This document shows, one piece after another, positions 20,659 to 28,810 of a stretch of DNA of 64,000 bases. Made by a program: the position numbers and the translations under genes. A model generated the notes under the pieces. It ran no database searches. It saw nothing but the letters and a program-made list of their open reading frames with translations, and was not told the origin of the DNA. How positions within the stretch are numbered: the first letter of the stretch is position 1; each line of letters begins with the position of its first letter. The DNA is taken from NCBI RefSeq assembly GCF_019166065.1, contig NZ_JAHTBN010000002.1:372001-436000 (forward strand). Direction: 5' to 3'. The stretch comes from Candidimonas humi. GTDB lineage: Bacteria > Pseudomonadota > Gammaproteobacteria > Burkholderiales > Burkholderiaceae_B.

Positions 20659-21591
20659 ATGAGCCTGTCTCAGACACTGAAAGTTTTCGAAGCGCTCGAC
20701 AGCGCCCACGCGACCGGCCAGACCGTGGTGGATCTGCTGGCCCCTTATGGCAAATGGGCCAAGGTGGAAACCAGGACGATCCAGGGTCCGCGCGGCAAGA
20801 CCGATTTCGTGCGCGTCACCGTGCCCGGCACCGAAGGCAAGCAGGCCGGCGGCTCGGCCCCGACGCTGGGCATCGTGGGCCGCCTGGGCGGCGTGGGCGC
20901 GCGTCCCACGCGCATCGGCCTGGTTTCCGACGGCGACGGCGCGGTGGCCGCGGTGGCCGCGGCGCTGAAGCTGGCGCACATGCGCGAGCAGGGCGACGCG
21001 CTGCCGGGCGACGTGATCGTCAGCACTCACATCTGCGCCGATGCGCCCACGCGGCCGCACCAGCCCGTGGATTTCATGGATTCCCCGGTGGACACCGAGT
21101 CCTTGAACGAGCACGAGATTTCCGAGGAAATGGACGCCGTGCTGTCGATCGACACGACCAAGGGCAATCGCATCCTCAACCATAAGGGCTATGCCATCTC
21201 GCCGACGGTCAAGCAGGGCTACATCCTGCGCGTGTCCGAGGACCTGGTGCGCATCATGGAGATGACCAGCGGTCGCCCCGCCGTCACCTTCCCCATCACC
21301 ACGCAGGACATCACCCCCTACGGCAACGGCATCTACCACTTGAACAGCATCCTGCAGCCGTCCATCGCCACCCAGGCGCCGACCGTGGGCGTGGCGATAT
21401 CCACCGTCAGCGCCGTGCCCGGCTGCGGCACCGGCGCCAGCGACGAAGCCGACATTGCGGCGACGGTGCGCTTCGCGGTGGAAGTGGCCAAGGAATTCGG
21501 CCGCGGCACCTGCAGCTTCTTCGACCAGGAAGAATACCAGCGGCTGCTGGCGCTGTACGGCTCGCTGGCCCACCTGCAGAAACGCCAGTAA
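20659..21591 (+). CDS. DUF1177 domain protein
   Basis: A 310-residue protein that fits DUF1177, a family without assigned biochemistry. Internal marks include LGIVGRLGGVGARPTRIGLVSDGDGAVAAVAAALKLA, GDVIVSTHICADAPTRPH, and an acidic EISEEMDAVLSIDTTKGNRI. The motifs DGDG, STHIC and SIDTTKGN are somewhat reminiscent of metal-dependent hydrolases, but I cannot assign catalytic residues. No signal peptide is visible, so it is probably cytoplasmic. A clear AAGGAAAG ribosome site precedes the ATG. It lies in the operon between transporter and AroM-like gene. Confidence 0.75.
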   Translation: MSLSQTLKVFEALDSAHATGQTVVDLLAPYGKWAKVETRTIQGPRGKTDFVRVTVPGTEGKQAGGSAPTLGIVGRLGGVGARPTRIGLVSDGDGAVAAVAAALKLAHMREQGDALPGDVIVSTHICADAPTRPHQPVDFMDSPVDTESLNEHEISEEMDAVLSIDTTKGNRILNHKGYAISPTVKQGYILRVSEDLVRIMEMTSGRPAVTFPITTQDITPYGNGIYHLNSILQPSIATQAPTVGVAISTVSAVPGCGTGASDEADIAATVRFAVEVAKEFGRGTCSFFDQEEYQRLLALYGSLAHLQKRQ

Positions 21592-21607
21592 TCGCCGGGA
21601 GCCTCGC

Positions 21608-22312
21608 ATGAACCAGGAAGCTTCCGCAACGGCTCCGCGGCTGCTGGGCACGCTCACCATAGGGCAGGCCCCGCGCCCGGACATCACGCCCATACTGGAA
21701 TCGGCCCTGCCGGCCGGCACGCGCTGCGTGCATGCCGGCGTGCTCGACGGATTGAGCAAAGAGCAGATCGCGCAGCGCTACGTGCCGCGGCCCGGCGAGC
21801 CCGTGCTGGTCTCGCGCCTGCTGGACGGCAGCTCGGTGAAGCTGGACAAGGCGGCGGTGCGCGAGACGCTCGCGCTGAAGCTGCGCGAGCTCGAAGACCA
21901 GGGCTGCACGGTGGTGCTGATCCTGTGCACCGGCGAATTCCACGGCCTCGATCTGCAGCGCGCCTGGCTGGTGGAGCCCGACCGCATCGTGCCGCCCGCG
22001 GCTGCGGCGCTTGCCGGCGAGCGCCAGGCAGGCGTCATCGTGCCGCTGGCCGAGCAGGCGGCCAGCGAGATCGGCAAGTTCGCGGCGCTGTCCCGGCCGC
22101 CCATCTGCGAGGTGGCCTCGCCCTACAGCGGCGAAGTGCAAGACGTGGCCCGCGCCGCACGGGCGTTGCGCGAACGCGGCGCGCAGATGCTGATACTGGA
22201 CTGCATGGGCTTTGTCGAAGCGCACCGCCGCGCCGCCGTCGAGGCCTCCGGGCTGCCGGTGGTGTTGTCCAACGCGCTGGTCGCCAAGCTGACCGCCGAA
22301 CTGATGAGCTGA
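21608..22312 (+). CDS. AroM family protein
   Basis: A 234-residue AroM-like protein (LLGTLTIGQAPRPDITPILE start). AroM has no established reaction. Two cysteines stand in racemase-like surroundings, C107 in LILCTGEF and C199 in ILDCMGF; the spacing (92 residues) is close to that of the paired cysteines in the racemase encoded two genes downstream. This suggests a racemase-fold enzyme. I start at the ATG at 21608, 16 bp after the DUF1177 stop with GGGAG upstream. Confidence 0.78.
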   Translation: MNQEASATAPRLLGTLTIGQAPRPDITPILESALPAGTRCVHAGVLDGLSKEQIAQRYVPRPGEPVLVSRLLDGSSVKLDKAAVRETLALKLRELEDQGCTVVLILCTGEFHGLDLQRAWLVEPDRIVPPAAAALAGERQAGVIVPLAEQAASEIGKFAALSRPPICEVASPYSGEVQDVARAARALRERGAQMLILDCMGFVEAHRRAAVEASGLPVVLSNALVAKLTAELMS

Positions 22313-22320
22313 GGCCTGCC

Positions 22321-23016
22321 ATGTCCATGGAACTGTTATTGCTGAGCAACTCCCGTTCGCCCGACGGCGGCTACCTGAGCCATGCGCAGGAACTCATACG
22401 CGCCGTGGCGGCGGGACGCAAGCGGGTATTGTTCGTGCCCTTCGCGGCCGTCACCTTCAGTTGGGACCAGTACACGGCGAACGTGCAGGCGGCCATGGAT
22501 CCCCTCGGCCTCGTGCTGACGGGCGCCCATGCCGCGGGCGAGCGGGACATCGCCGAGGCCGAGCTGATCATGGTCGGCGGCGGCAATACCTTCCAGTTGC
22601 TCAAGGAATGCCGCGCCCGCGGGCTGCTGCAGGCGCTGCGCGCCCGTGTGGCGGCCGGGCTACCGTATATAGGTTGGAGCGCGGGGTCCAACCTGGCCTG
22701 CCCCTCGATCTGCACCACCAACGACATGCCCATCGTCGACCCGCAAGGTTTCGACGCGCTGGGCCTGGTCGATTTCCAGATCAACCCCCACTACACCAAC
22801 GCGCTGCCGGCCGGGCACCAGGGCGAGACGCGCGACCAGCGCATCGCCGAATTCCTCGCGGCCAATCCGCAGGCCACGGTGGTCGGCCTGCCCGAGGGCG
22901 ACTGGCTGCGCGTGAGCGGCACGCGCACGCAACTGGGCGGCCCGTTTCCGGCGCGCCTGTTCCAGGGCGGCCGCGAGGCGGCGCAGATCAGCCCCGAGGC
23001 CGTGCTGGCCGTCTGA
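22321..23016 (+). CDS. pepE: Dipeptidase E (alpha-aspartyl dipeptidase)
   Basis: A 231-residue class-I glutamine-amidotransferase-like serine peptidase of family S51, which in Salmonella cleaves dipeptides with N-terminal aspartate. The catalytic triad falls at the canonical positions: S120 in GWSAGSN, D135 in TTNDMP, and H157 in INPHYTNA. The preceding oxyanion-side motif MVGGGNTFQLLK is intact. Cytoplasmic. It begins 8 bp after the AroM-like stop. Its presence argues that the operon's transporter imports an aspartyl peptide or similar amide. Confidence 0.88.
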   Translation: MSMELLLLSNSRSPDGGYLSHAQELIRAVAAGRKRVLFVPFAAVTFSWDQYTANVQAAMDPLGLVLTGAHAAGERDIAEAELIMVGGGNTFQLLKECRARGLLQALRARVAAGLPYIGWSAGSNLACPSICTTNDMPIVDPQGFDALGLVDFQINPHYTNALPAGHQGETRDQRIAEFLAANPQATVVGLPEGDWLRVSGTRTQLGGPFPARLFQGGREAAQISPEAVLAV

Positions 23017-23031
23017 GACCGAGGATCCATC

Positions 23032-23673
23032 ATGTCACTAGGCATCATCCGTGTATTGACCACCGGCGACGAGTCCGTGCTGCTCGAGCACGCCCGCGTC
23101 CTGAAGCAGGAATACGGCCTGCAATCCGTCACGCGCTGCATCGAAGACCAGCCCGACGGCATCTACGATGTGCAGAGCGAGGCGCTGGCCGTGCCCAAGA
23201 TCCTGCGCCTGGGCCGGCAGTTGCAGGAACAAGGCTGCAAGGCGCTGTTCCTGAGCTGCGCCGCGGACCCCGGCCTGGCCGAATTGCGCCGCGCCGTGTC
23301 CATTCCCGTGGTGTCGGCGGGCAGCGCCGCCGCGCGGGTGGCCGCCTACCTGCAATTGCCCGCCGCGGTGATCGGCATAGGCAGCGCAGCGCCCGCGCCC
23401 TACCGGCGCCTGCTGGGCGAAGACGTCACGTATGCCCGCCCGGAAGGGGTCGCCAAGACCACCGACCTGCTCACGCCCGCAGGCCGCGAAGCCGCGCTGG
23501 CCTGCGCCCGGCGGCTGCACGACGCGGGTGCGCAGGTGATCGTGTTTTCCTGCACGGGCCTGACCACCATAGGCTTGGCGCCGCGCATACGCCGGGAAAT
23601 AGGCTGCGCGGCCGTCGACGCCGTGAGCGCCGCCGGCATGTTCGCGGCCGAGTGGCTGGGCGGCTCGGCCTGA
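23032..23673 (+). CDS. Asp/Glu/hydantoin racemase family protein
   Basis: A 213-residue cofactor-independent racemase of the Asp/Glu/hydantoin superfamily. The two catalytic cysteines are C76 (LFLSCAADPGL) and C174 (VFSCTGLTT). It is the last gene of the five-gene operon, 15 bp after pepE. Possible substrates are aspartate, glutamate or a hydantoin; the PepE neighbour favours an aspartate-like product, but this is inference. Confidence 0.82.
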   Translation: MSLGIIRVLTTGDESVLLEHARVLKQEYGLQSVTRCIEDQPDGIYDVQSEALAVPKILRLGRQLQEQGCKALFLSCAADPGLAELRRAVSIPVVSAGSAAARVAAYLQLPAAVIGIGSAAPAPYRRLLGEDVTYARPEGVAKTTDLLTPAGREAALACARRLHDAGAQVIVFSCTGLTTIGLAPRIRREIGCAAVDAVSAAGMFAAEWLGGSA

Positions 23674-23721
23674 GGTTCGGCTGCGGGTAGCCGGACCTCG
23701 ACTGCGCAAGCAACGCCGCTA

Positions 23722-24789
23722 TCACGCGCCTAGCGGCTGCGGCATCGGAACGTCCAGTTGCGCCGACCATTTGGCCAGCGACGCGACGATGCCCGGGGCC
23801 AGCGGAATGCCGTGCTCTGCATAGCTTGCGGCGCGCGCCAGCCCTTGATCGCCGGGGAGGCGCACCTTGTCGAAGCCGGCGCGGGGCGGATTGTCCCGGC
23901 AGGATTGCGCGATGTCTCCCATCTGCTGTTTGAAGGCGTCCAGCCCGCCAAAAGCCTCGGGGTCGATGACCTGCATATAGACGGTATTTGCCATGAGGCC
24001 GTTGGGCTGCGCCCGGCCCTGGCCGGTCAGGCCCGCCGTCAATCCTTCGACCAGCAATGCCAGGCCGTATCCCTTGTGCCCGGTGTCCAGGCCGCCCAGG
24101 GGCAGTATGGTTCCGGGGGGCGTGGCGCTGGCCACGGTGGCGGGGTCGTCGCTGGTGTGTCCTTCGGCGTCGAGCAGATAGGGGCCCGGCAGTTTCTTCC
24201 CTTCGCGTGCCAGCTTCTTCACCATATTGACGGTGGTGATGGAAGTCGATATGTCCACCAGGATGGGATGGTCCGTCGCAGGCAGGCCGATGCCGATGGG
24301 GCTGGGCGAGAATACGCCTTTGCGTCCGCCAAAGGGCGCCACGCTGGAAGCGCGCGGCGCCGACGACACCAGGTGCAGCACCAGGCCTTTCTCGCTGGCG
24401 CGCCGCAGATAGGTTGCGAGGCTGCCGATATGGTGGGAATTCTTGATCACGATGGTGCCCGTGCCATAGCTGGCCGCCGATTTCGCGGCGGTTTCCAGCG
24501 CTCGCAGCACGAGCCACGCCCCGGGCAGGCGCAAGCCGTCCCAGACTTCGACGGCCGGCCGCTTTTTCACTATGTCCGGTACGCCCTGGACCTGCATATG
24601 GCCTTGCTGGATATGATCCAAATATATATCGATGAGGTTCAGCCCGTGCGTCGGGTTGCCCATGAGATCGGCTTCCACCAGGATCTCGGCGACCGCCTGG
24701 GCCTTGTCGCCGGGCATGCCGAGTTTTTCCATCAAAGCGCGGGCGTGTTCCGTCAAAGCTTGGGCGTGGTATCTGGGTGACGCGGTCAT
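23722..24789 (-). CDS. Ldh2-family NAD(P)-dependent 2-hydroxyacid dehydrogenase
   Basis: A 355-residue enzyme of the malate/L-lactate/ureidoglycolate/sulfolactate dehydrogenase family (YiaK, AllD, ComC). Characteristic parts are ADLMGNPTHGLNLI, VIKNSHHIGSLATYLRRA with the conserved histidines, and GLDTGHKGYGLALLVEGLTAGLTG. I start at the ATG at 24789; a GTG at 24849 would nearly abut the LacI stop. It lies 63 bp after lacI on the same strand, opposite a DHDPS-like and UxaA-like pair, so it probably oxidises or reduces an intermediate of the same sugar-acid-like pathway. AllD activity is conceivable but it is far from the purine genes. Confidence 0.85.
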   Translation of the reverse strand: MTASPRYHAQALTEHARALMEKLGMPGDKAQAVAEILVEADLMGNPTHGLNLIDIYLDHIQQGHMQVQGVPDIVKKRPAVEVWDGLRLPGAWLVLRALETAAKSAASYGTGTIVIKNSHHIGSLATYLRRASEKGLVLHLVSSAPRASSVAPFGGRKGVFSPSPIGIGLPATDHPILVDISTSITTVNMVKKLAREGKKLPGPYLLDAEGHTSDDPATVASATPPGTILPLGGLDTGHKGYGLALLVEGLTAGLTGQGRAQPNGLMANTVYMQVIDPEAFGGLDAFKQQMGDIAQSCRDNPPRAGFDKVRLPGDQGLARAASYAEHGIPLAPGIVASLAKWSAQLDVPMPQPLGA

Positions 24790-24852
24790 GGTTGCTGCCT
24801 TGTGTGGGATGGGTTGCGGGGTTTGCGCGGCAAGCTGCGGGCGGGCCACGGA

Positions 24853-25920
24853 TCAGGCGCTGTCGCGAATCACCAGCTCGAAGCCGATGTCCACGGTTTT
24901 ATCGACGATCTGCACGCCCGAGGCCCTGTCTATGATGCATTGGCCGGCCAGCGTGCCCATCTTGTATCCGTCGATGCGCACGGTGGTGAGCGCCGGGCTG
25001 GTGTCCGCGGCGACCACGAGGTCGCCGAAGCCCACCACGGCCAGGCGTTCGGGCACCTGGATGTTCCGGTCGCGGGCCTCGATCAGCGCGCCCAGCGCGA
25101 GCATGTCGGTGCTGCAGAAGACGCCGTCGAAATCCACGCCGCGCGCCAGCAGCGCCTGCAGCGCCCTGCGACCGTGCCCCATGGGCGCGGGCGTGCTCAC
25201 TTCGGCCACGGGCAGTTCGTCGATGTCGCGCAGCATGCCGCGGGCGACCAGTCTGCGCACGTAGCCGTCGCGCCTGCGTCTTGCGCGGGGATCGTTGCCC
25301 GTGATCAGCGCCGGCCGCCGGACGCCGCGGGAAATGAGGAGATCGGCGACGGCTTCCCCGGCGCGCTCGTGCGAGAAGCCGACCAGCATGTCCACCGGCC
25401 TGTCCGTCAAGTCCCAAGTCTCGACGACGGGGATCCCGGAGTTCGACAGGCGCTGCCTGGCCAGTTCCGACTGCACGACCCGGGTCAGGACTATGCCATC
25501 GGGGCCGCGGCTGATGATGTTTTCCAGGAGCTGGACTTCGTCCGCGTCGTCGTAGCCGCTTTCGCCCAGCATGAGCTGGTAGCCGGACCGGGCCAGGACT
25601 TGGGTCAGGGCCTCCAGGGTCTGCAGGAAGACCGGCGAGGCGATCGCGGGCACCAGGGCCGCGACGAGCTTGCTGCGCCCGGACGCCAGGCTGCCGGCAA
25701 TCCGGTTCGGCACATAGCGCAACTGCTCGATTGCGGCGCGTACGTGCAGCACCGTGGGCGGCGGAACGGCCTGCGGATTGTTCAGGACGCGGGATACGGT
25801 TTGCGCGGAAACGCCGGCGACTTTTGCGACATCCGCCAGCGTGGTGCGCCCGGAACCGCGGCGATAGCGTTTGTTCGAGACAAGGTTTCCCGACGATAGT
25901 TTTTGCCGATCTTGACTCAT
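24853..25920 (-). CDS. LacI family transcriptional regulator
   Basis: A 355-residue repressor. The N-terminal HTH (TTLADVAKVAGVSAQTVSRVLNNPQAVPPPTVLHVRAAIEQL, about residues 26-70) is followed by a periplasmic-binding-type sugar/acid effector domain like that of gluconate GntR. The ATG at 25920 is chosen. Divergent palindromes TTAGCGCTAA with a central CG lie 70-95 bp upstream and fit LacI-family operators. It probably controls both the Ldh2 gene and the divergent lyase-dehydratase pair. Confidence 0.88.
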   Translation of the reverse strand: MSQDRQKLSSGNLVSNKRYRRGSGRTTLADVAKVAGVSAQTVSRVLNNPQAVPPPTVLHVRAAIEQLRYVPNRIAGSLASGRSKLVAALVPAIASPVFLQTLEALTQVLARSGYQLMLGESGYDDADEVQLLENIISRGPDGIVLTRVVQSELARQRLSNSGIPVVETWDLTDRPVDMLVGFSHERAGEAVADLLISRGVRRPALITGNDPRARRRRDGYVRRLVARGMLRDIDELPVAEVSTPAPMGHGRRALQALLARGVDFDGVFCSTDMLALGALIEARDRNIQVPERLAVVGFGDLVVAADTSPALTTVRIDGYKMGTLAGQCIIDRASGVQIVDKTVDIGFELVIRDSA

Positions 25921-25957
25921 GGCGCAGGATAGCATGGTGCTCTGGCGTAGATGCTTT

Positions 25958-25976
25958 GCTAGGTATTTACCCTAGC
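25958..25976. promoter_or_regulatory. Second inverted repeat in the LacI divergent region
   Basis: GCTAGG-N7-CCTAGC, perfect 6-bp arms, lies 38 bp upstream of the lacI start codon. It lacks the central CG of LacI sites, so it could serve another regulator. Confidence 0.35.
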
Positions 25977-25991
25977 TCCACCGATTAAATG

Positions 25992-26029
25992 TTAGCGCTA
26001 ATATTAGCGCTAATTTTGAAGGAGCGCTA
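25992..26029. promoter_or_regulatory. LacI-family operator cluster before the DHDPS-like gene
   Basis: The perfect palindrome TTAGCGCTAA occurs twice, at 25992-26001 and 26004-26013, 12 bp apart. A partial third copy (AGCGCTA, 26023-26029) overlaps the ribosome-binding region of the gene starting at 26035. Central CG and adjacency to the LacI gene make it the likely operator. Confidence 0.7.
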
Positions 26030-26034
26030 GGATC

Positions 26035-26943
26035 ATGACGCAGGACATTCGAGGACTTTTCGTGGTCGCGCAGACCCCGTTCACCGACGCAGGAGCGGTG
26101 GACCTGGAAAGCGTGGACAGCCTTTGCGATTTCTACTTCAGGCACGGCGCTGCCGGCCTGACCGTGCTGGGCGTCGCCGGCGAGGCGGCCAAATTGTCCA
26201 TGGAAGAGTCGATCGACGTGGTGCGCCGCTATGTCCAGCGGGCCGCCGGCAAGCCGGTCATCGCGGGCGTAAGCAATTCCAGCGTGGCCCAGCTCGCCAC
26301 GCTGGCCGACAAAGTCATGCGCGCCGGCGCCTACGGTGTCATGATCGCGCCGCCGCCGGGCCTGCGCACCGAAGAAGACGTCCTGAACTACTACGCGACG
26401 GTCTTCGAGCGCATCGGCGACGTGCCCACCGTGCTGCAGGACTTCCCGTTTTCCACAGGCGTGTGGATGTCCGTGCCGACCATTGCCCGCCTGGTCGAAC
26501 AGCATCCGCAGATCCGGGCGATCAAGGAAGAAGACATCCCCAGTGCCGCAAAGATCACGCGTTTGCGCGCGGCCCTGTCGCGGCATGTTTCCATACTCAC
26601 CGGCAATAACGGCGTCTTTCTCATGCAGGAACTCGGCCGCGGCATCGAAGGCCCGATGGCGGGCTTCTCCTATCCCGAAATGCTCTCGGGCGTACACAGG
26701 CTGTACAGCGCAGGCAAGGTCCAGGAAGCCCACGACCTGTTCAACCTGTACTTGCCGCTGCTGAACTACGAGAATCAGTCGCAATGGGGCGTAGCCGTGC
26801 GCAAGGAAGGCCTCCGCCGTCGCGGCGCCATACGCTCGGCCGCCATGCGCGCCCCGGGCCCCAAGCTCACCGCTGCGGATCTGCAGGACATAGACCTGCT
26901 CGTCCAGCGCCTGGAACAATCCCTAGCAGAGGCGGGGGCATGA
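26035..26943 (+). CDS. Dihydrodipicolinate synthase/N-acetylneuraminate lyase family protein
   Basis: A 302-residue class I aldolase-fold enzyme. The pyruvate/keto-acid loop GVAGE (residues 46-50) and the Schiff-base lysine K164 (IRAIKEED) are present. The catalytic tyrosine of the YNxP motif is missing: the aligned segment reads QDFP (135-138). This points to a variant aldolase or dehydratase, not DapA. It is the first gene of a divergent LacI-controlled pair and overlaps the UxaA-like start by ATGA. It likely acts on a keto-deoxy sugar acid, as inferred from neighbours. Confidence 0.85.
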   Translation: MTQDIRGLFVVAQTPFTDAGAVDLESVDSLCDFYFRHGAAGLTVLGVAGEAAKLSMEESIDVVRRYVQRAAGKPVIAGVSNSSVAQLATLADKVMRAGAYGVMIAPPPGLRTEEDVLNYYATVFERIGDVPTVLQDFPFSTGVWMSVPTIARLVEQHPQIRAIKEEDIPSAAKITRLRAALSRHVSILTGNNGVFLMQELGRGIEGPMAGFSYPEMLSGVHRLYSAGKVQEAHDLFNLYLPLLNYENQSQWGVAVRKEGLRRRGAIRSAAMRAPGPKLTAADLQDIDLLVQRLEQSLAEAGA

Positions 26944-28532
26944 TGGCGGCCTCGGACACCACGGCAGTCCCGGCCGAATCGGGCACCTTGAACCTGTCGG
27001 GCAAGCGCGTCATCGGGCCCATCATTCGCCTGCATGCAAACGACAACGTGGTAATTGCGCGAACCGACGTCGGCTTGGGCGTGGCCCTGGAAGACGGCGC
27101 GTACCGGTCGCGCAGCCAGGTGCCGGCCGGCTACAAGATCGCGGCACGCGATATCGCGGGCGGCGAGCCGATCCGCAAATACGACGTGATCATCGGCTTC
27201 GCCGCCCGGGACATCCCGCGGGGAACGATGGTCCACAGCCATAACGTCGAATTCCGCGAGTTCGACAGGGACTACGCCCATGCCCGCGACTACAAGCCCA
27301 ACAGGCTGGTCCCGCCGCAAGAAAGAGCCACGTTCAATGGCATCGTGCGCCCCGACGGCCGCGTGGCCACGCGCAACTATATCGGGCTGCTTTCCACCGT
27401 CAACTGTTCGGCAACCGTGATACGCAAGGCGGCCGAATGGTTCACGCCGGAGCGCTTGGCCGCATACCCGAATGTCGACGGTGTCGTGGCCTTCAACCAC
27501 GCGCTCGGCTGCGGCATGGAAATGACCGGCGAGCCCATGAGTCTCTTGCGGCGCACGCTGGCGGGCTATGCGCGGCACCCCAACCTGGCCGCGGTGTTAG
27601 TCGTCGGCCTGGGTTGCGAGCGCAACCAGGTCTCGACCCTGCTGGAACAGGAAGCGCTGGAAACAGGCGCGAACCTGAAGACCTTCGTCATGCAGGACAC
27701 GGGCGGCACGCGCAAGACCATAGAGGCCTGCATCGCCGAGATCGAGCTCATGCTGCCGGCGGCGAACGACGTGGTCCGCACGCCGGTGCCGGCCAGCCAC
27801 CTGAAAGTAGGGCTGCAGTGCGGCGGCTCGGACGGCTTTTCGTCGATCACCGCCAATCCTGCCCTGGGCGCGGCCATGGATATCCTCGTCAGCCATGGCG
27901 GCACCGCGATCCTGTCCGAGACGCCAGAGATCTATGGCGTCGAGCAGACCCTGACCTGCCGCGCCGCGAGCCGCGCGATCGGCGAAAAACTGGTCGAACG
28001 GATACTGTGGTGGAAAGAAGAATACGCCAAGGGCCGCGACGTGCAGATCAACGGCGTCGTAAGCCCGGGCAACAACAAGGGCGGCCTGGCCAACATCTTC
28101 GAAAAATCGCTCGGCTCGTCGATGAAAGGCGGGACGACCGCCTTGATGGAGGTCTACAAGTATGCGGAGCCGGTCACGACCAGCGGCCTCGTGTTCATGG
28201 ACACGCCGGGCTACGATCCCTGTTCCGCGACCGGCCAGATCGCGGGCGGCGCCAACCTGATCGCGTTCACGACGGGGCGAGGCTCGATGTTCGGCGCCAA
28301 GCCGGTCCCGTCGATCAAGCTGGCGACCAATACGCCCATGTATGCGCGCCTGACCGAAGACATGGACGTCAACTGCGGCGAAATACTGGACGGCACGGCC
28401 ACGCTCGAAGAAATGGGCATACGCATTTTCCGCGAGCTGCTGGACACCGCGTCCGGCAAGCGCAGCAAGAGCGAACTGCTGGGTCTGGGGGACAATGAAT
28501 TCGTCCCCTGGCAGATCGGCATCATGGGCTAG
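26940..28532 (+). CDS. UxaA/GarD family sugar-acid dehydratase
   Basis: A 530-residue protein with an N-terminal SAF domain (about residues 20-115, IIRLHANDNVVIARTDVGLGVALED) fused to a UxaA-type C-terminal domain (GRVATRNYIGLLSTVNCSATV, NHALGCGMEMTGE, GLGCERNQ, LQCGGSDGFSSITANPALG). The family dehydrates altronate or galactarate, and related split forms cleave sulfolactate. Conserved cysteines suggest an iron centre. Translation is coupled to the preceding gene (ATGA, 26940-26943). The substrate cannot be chosen from sequence alone. Confidence 0.87.
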   Translation: MMAASDTTAVPAESGTLNLSGKRVIGPIIRLHANDNVVIARTDVGLGVALEDGAYRSRSQVPAGYKIAARDIAGGEPIRKYDVIIGFAARDIPRGTMVHSHNVEFREFDRDYAHARDYKPNRLVPPQERATFNGIVRPDGRVATRNYIGLLSTVNCSATVIRKAAEWFTPERLAAYPNVDGVVAFNHALGCGMEMTGEPMSLLRRTLAGYARHPNLAAVLVVGLGCERNQVSTLLEQEALETGANLKTFVMQDTGGTRKTIEACIAEIELMLPAANDVVRTPVPASHLKVGLQCGGSDGFSSITANPALGAAMDILVSHGGTAILSETPEIYGVEQTLTCRAASRAIGEKLVERILWWKEEYAKGRDVQINGVVSPGNNKGGLANIFEKSLGSSMKGGTTALMEVYKYAEPVTTSGLVFMDTPGYDPCSATGQIAGGANLIAFTTGRGSMFGAKPVPSIKLATNTPMYARLTEDMDVNCGEILDGTATLEEMGIRIFRELLDTASGKRSKSELLGLGDNEFVPWQIGIMG

Positions 28533-28580
28533 GGTCTGTTGGCGCTAAAAGGGGCGCCTCTTTTAGCGTCAACAGGCCCT
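28531..28580. terminator. Long inverted repeat between convergent genes, probable bidirectional terminator
   Basis: A 20-bp arm (28531-28550) pairs with 28561-28580 with only two mismatches, both G-U in RNA. The inner 10 bases can extend the stem to a 4-nt loop. AAAA and TTTT flank the GC core. It starts at the UxaA-like stop codon and faces the convergent RraA-like gene. There is no external T-run. Confidence 0.6.
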
Positions 28581-28810
28581 GGGTCTGGTTCAGGACGCGA
28601 GAAAAATAGCCTGCGAGGGCGGAATCGAGAGCGCCAGCGTGTCGCCCGCGCGCCGCGGCTGCGGGGCCCGAAATGAAAGGCAGCCGCGCTACGCGGACGT
28701 TTGTCCGGCTGCGGGCTGCCGTCGAGAATTGCGGAGGGGCGGCGAGGCATTGCGGGCCGGGCCGCCGCATACCGCGAACGGCCGGGCGGCTCCTGGCCGC
28801 GCCTGCCCGC

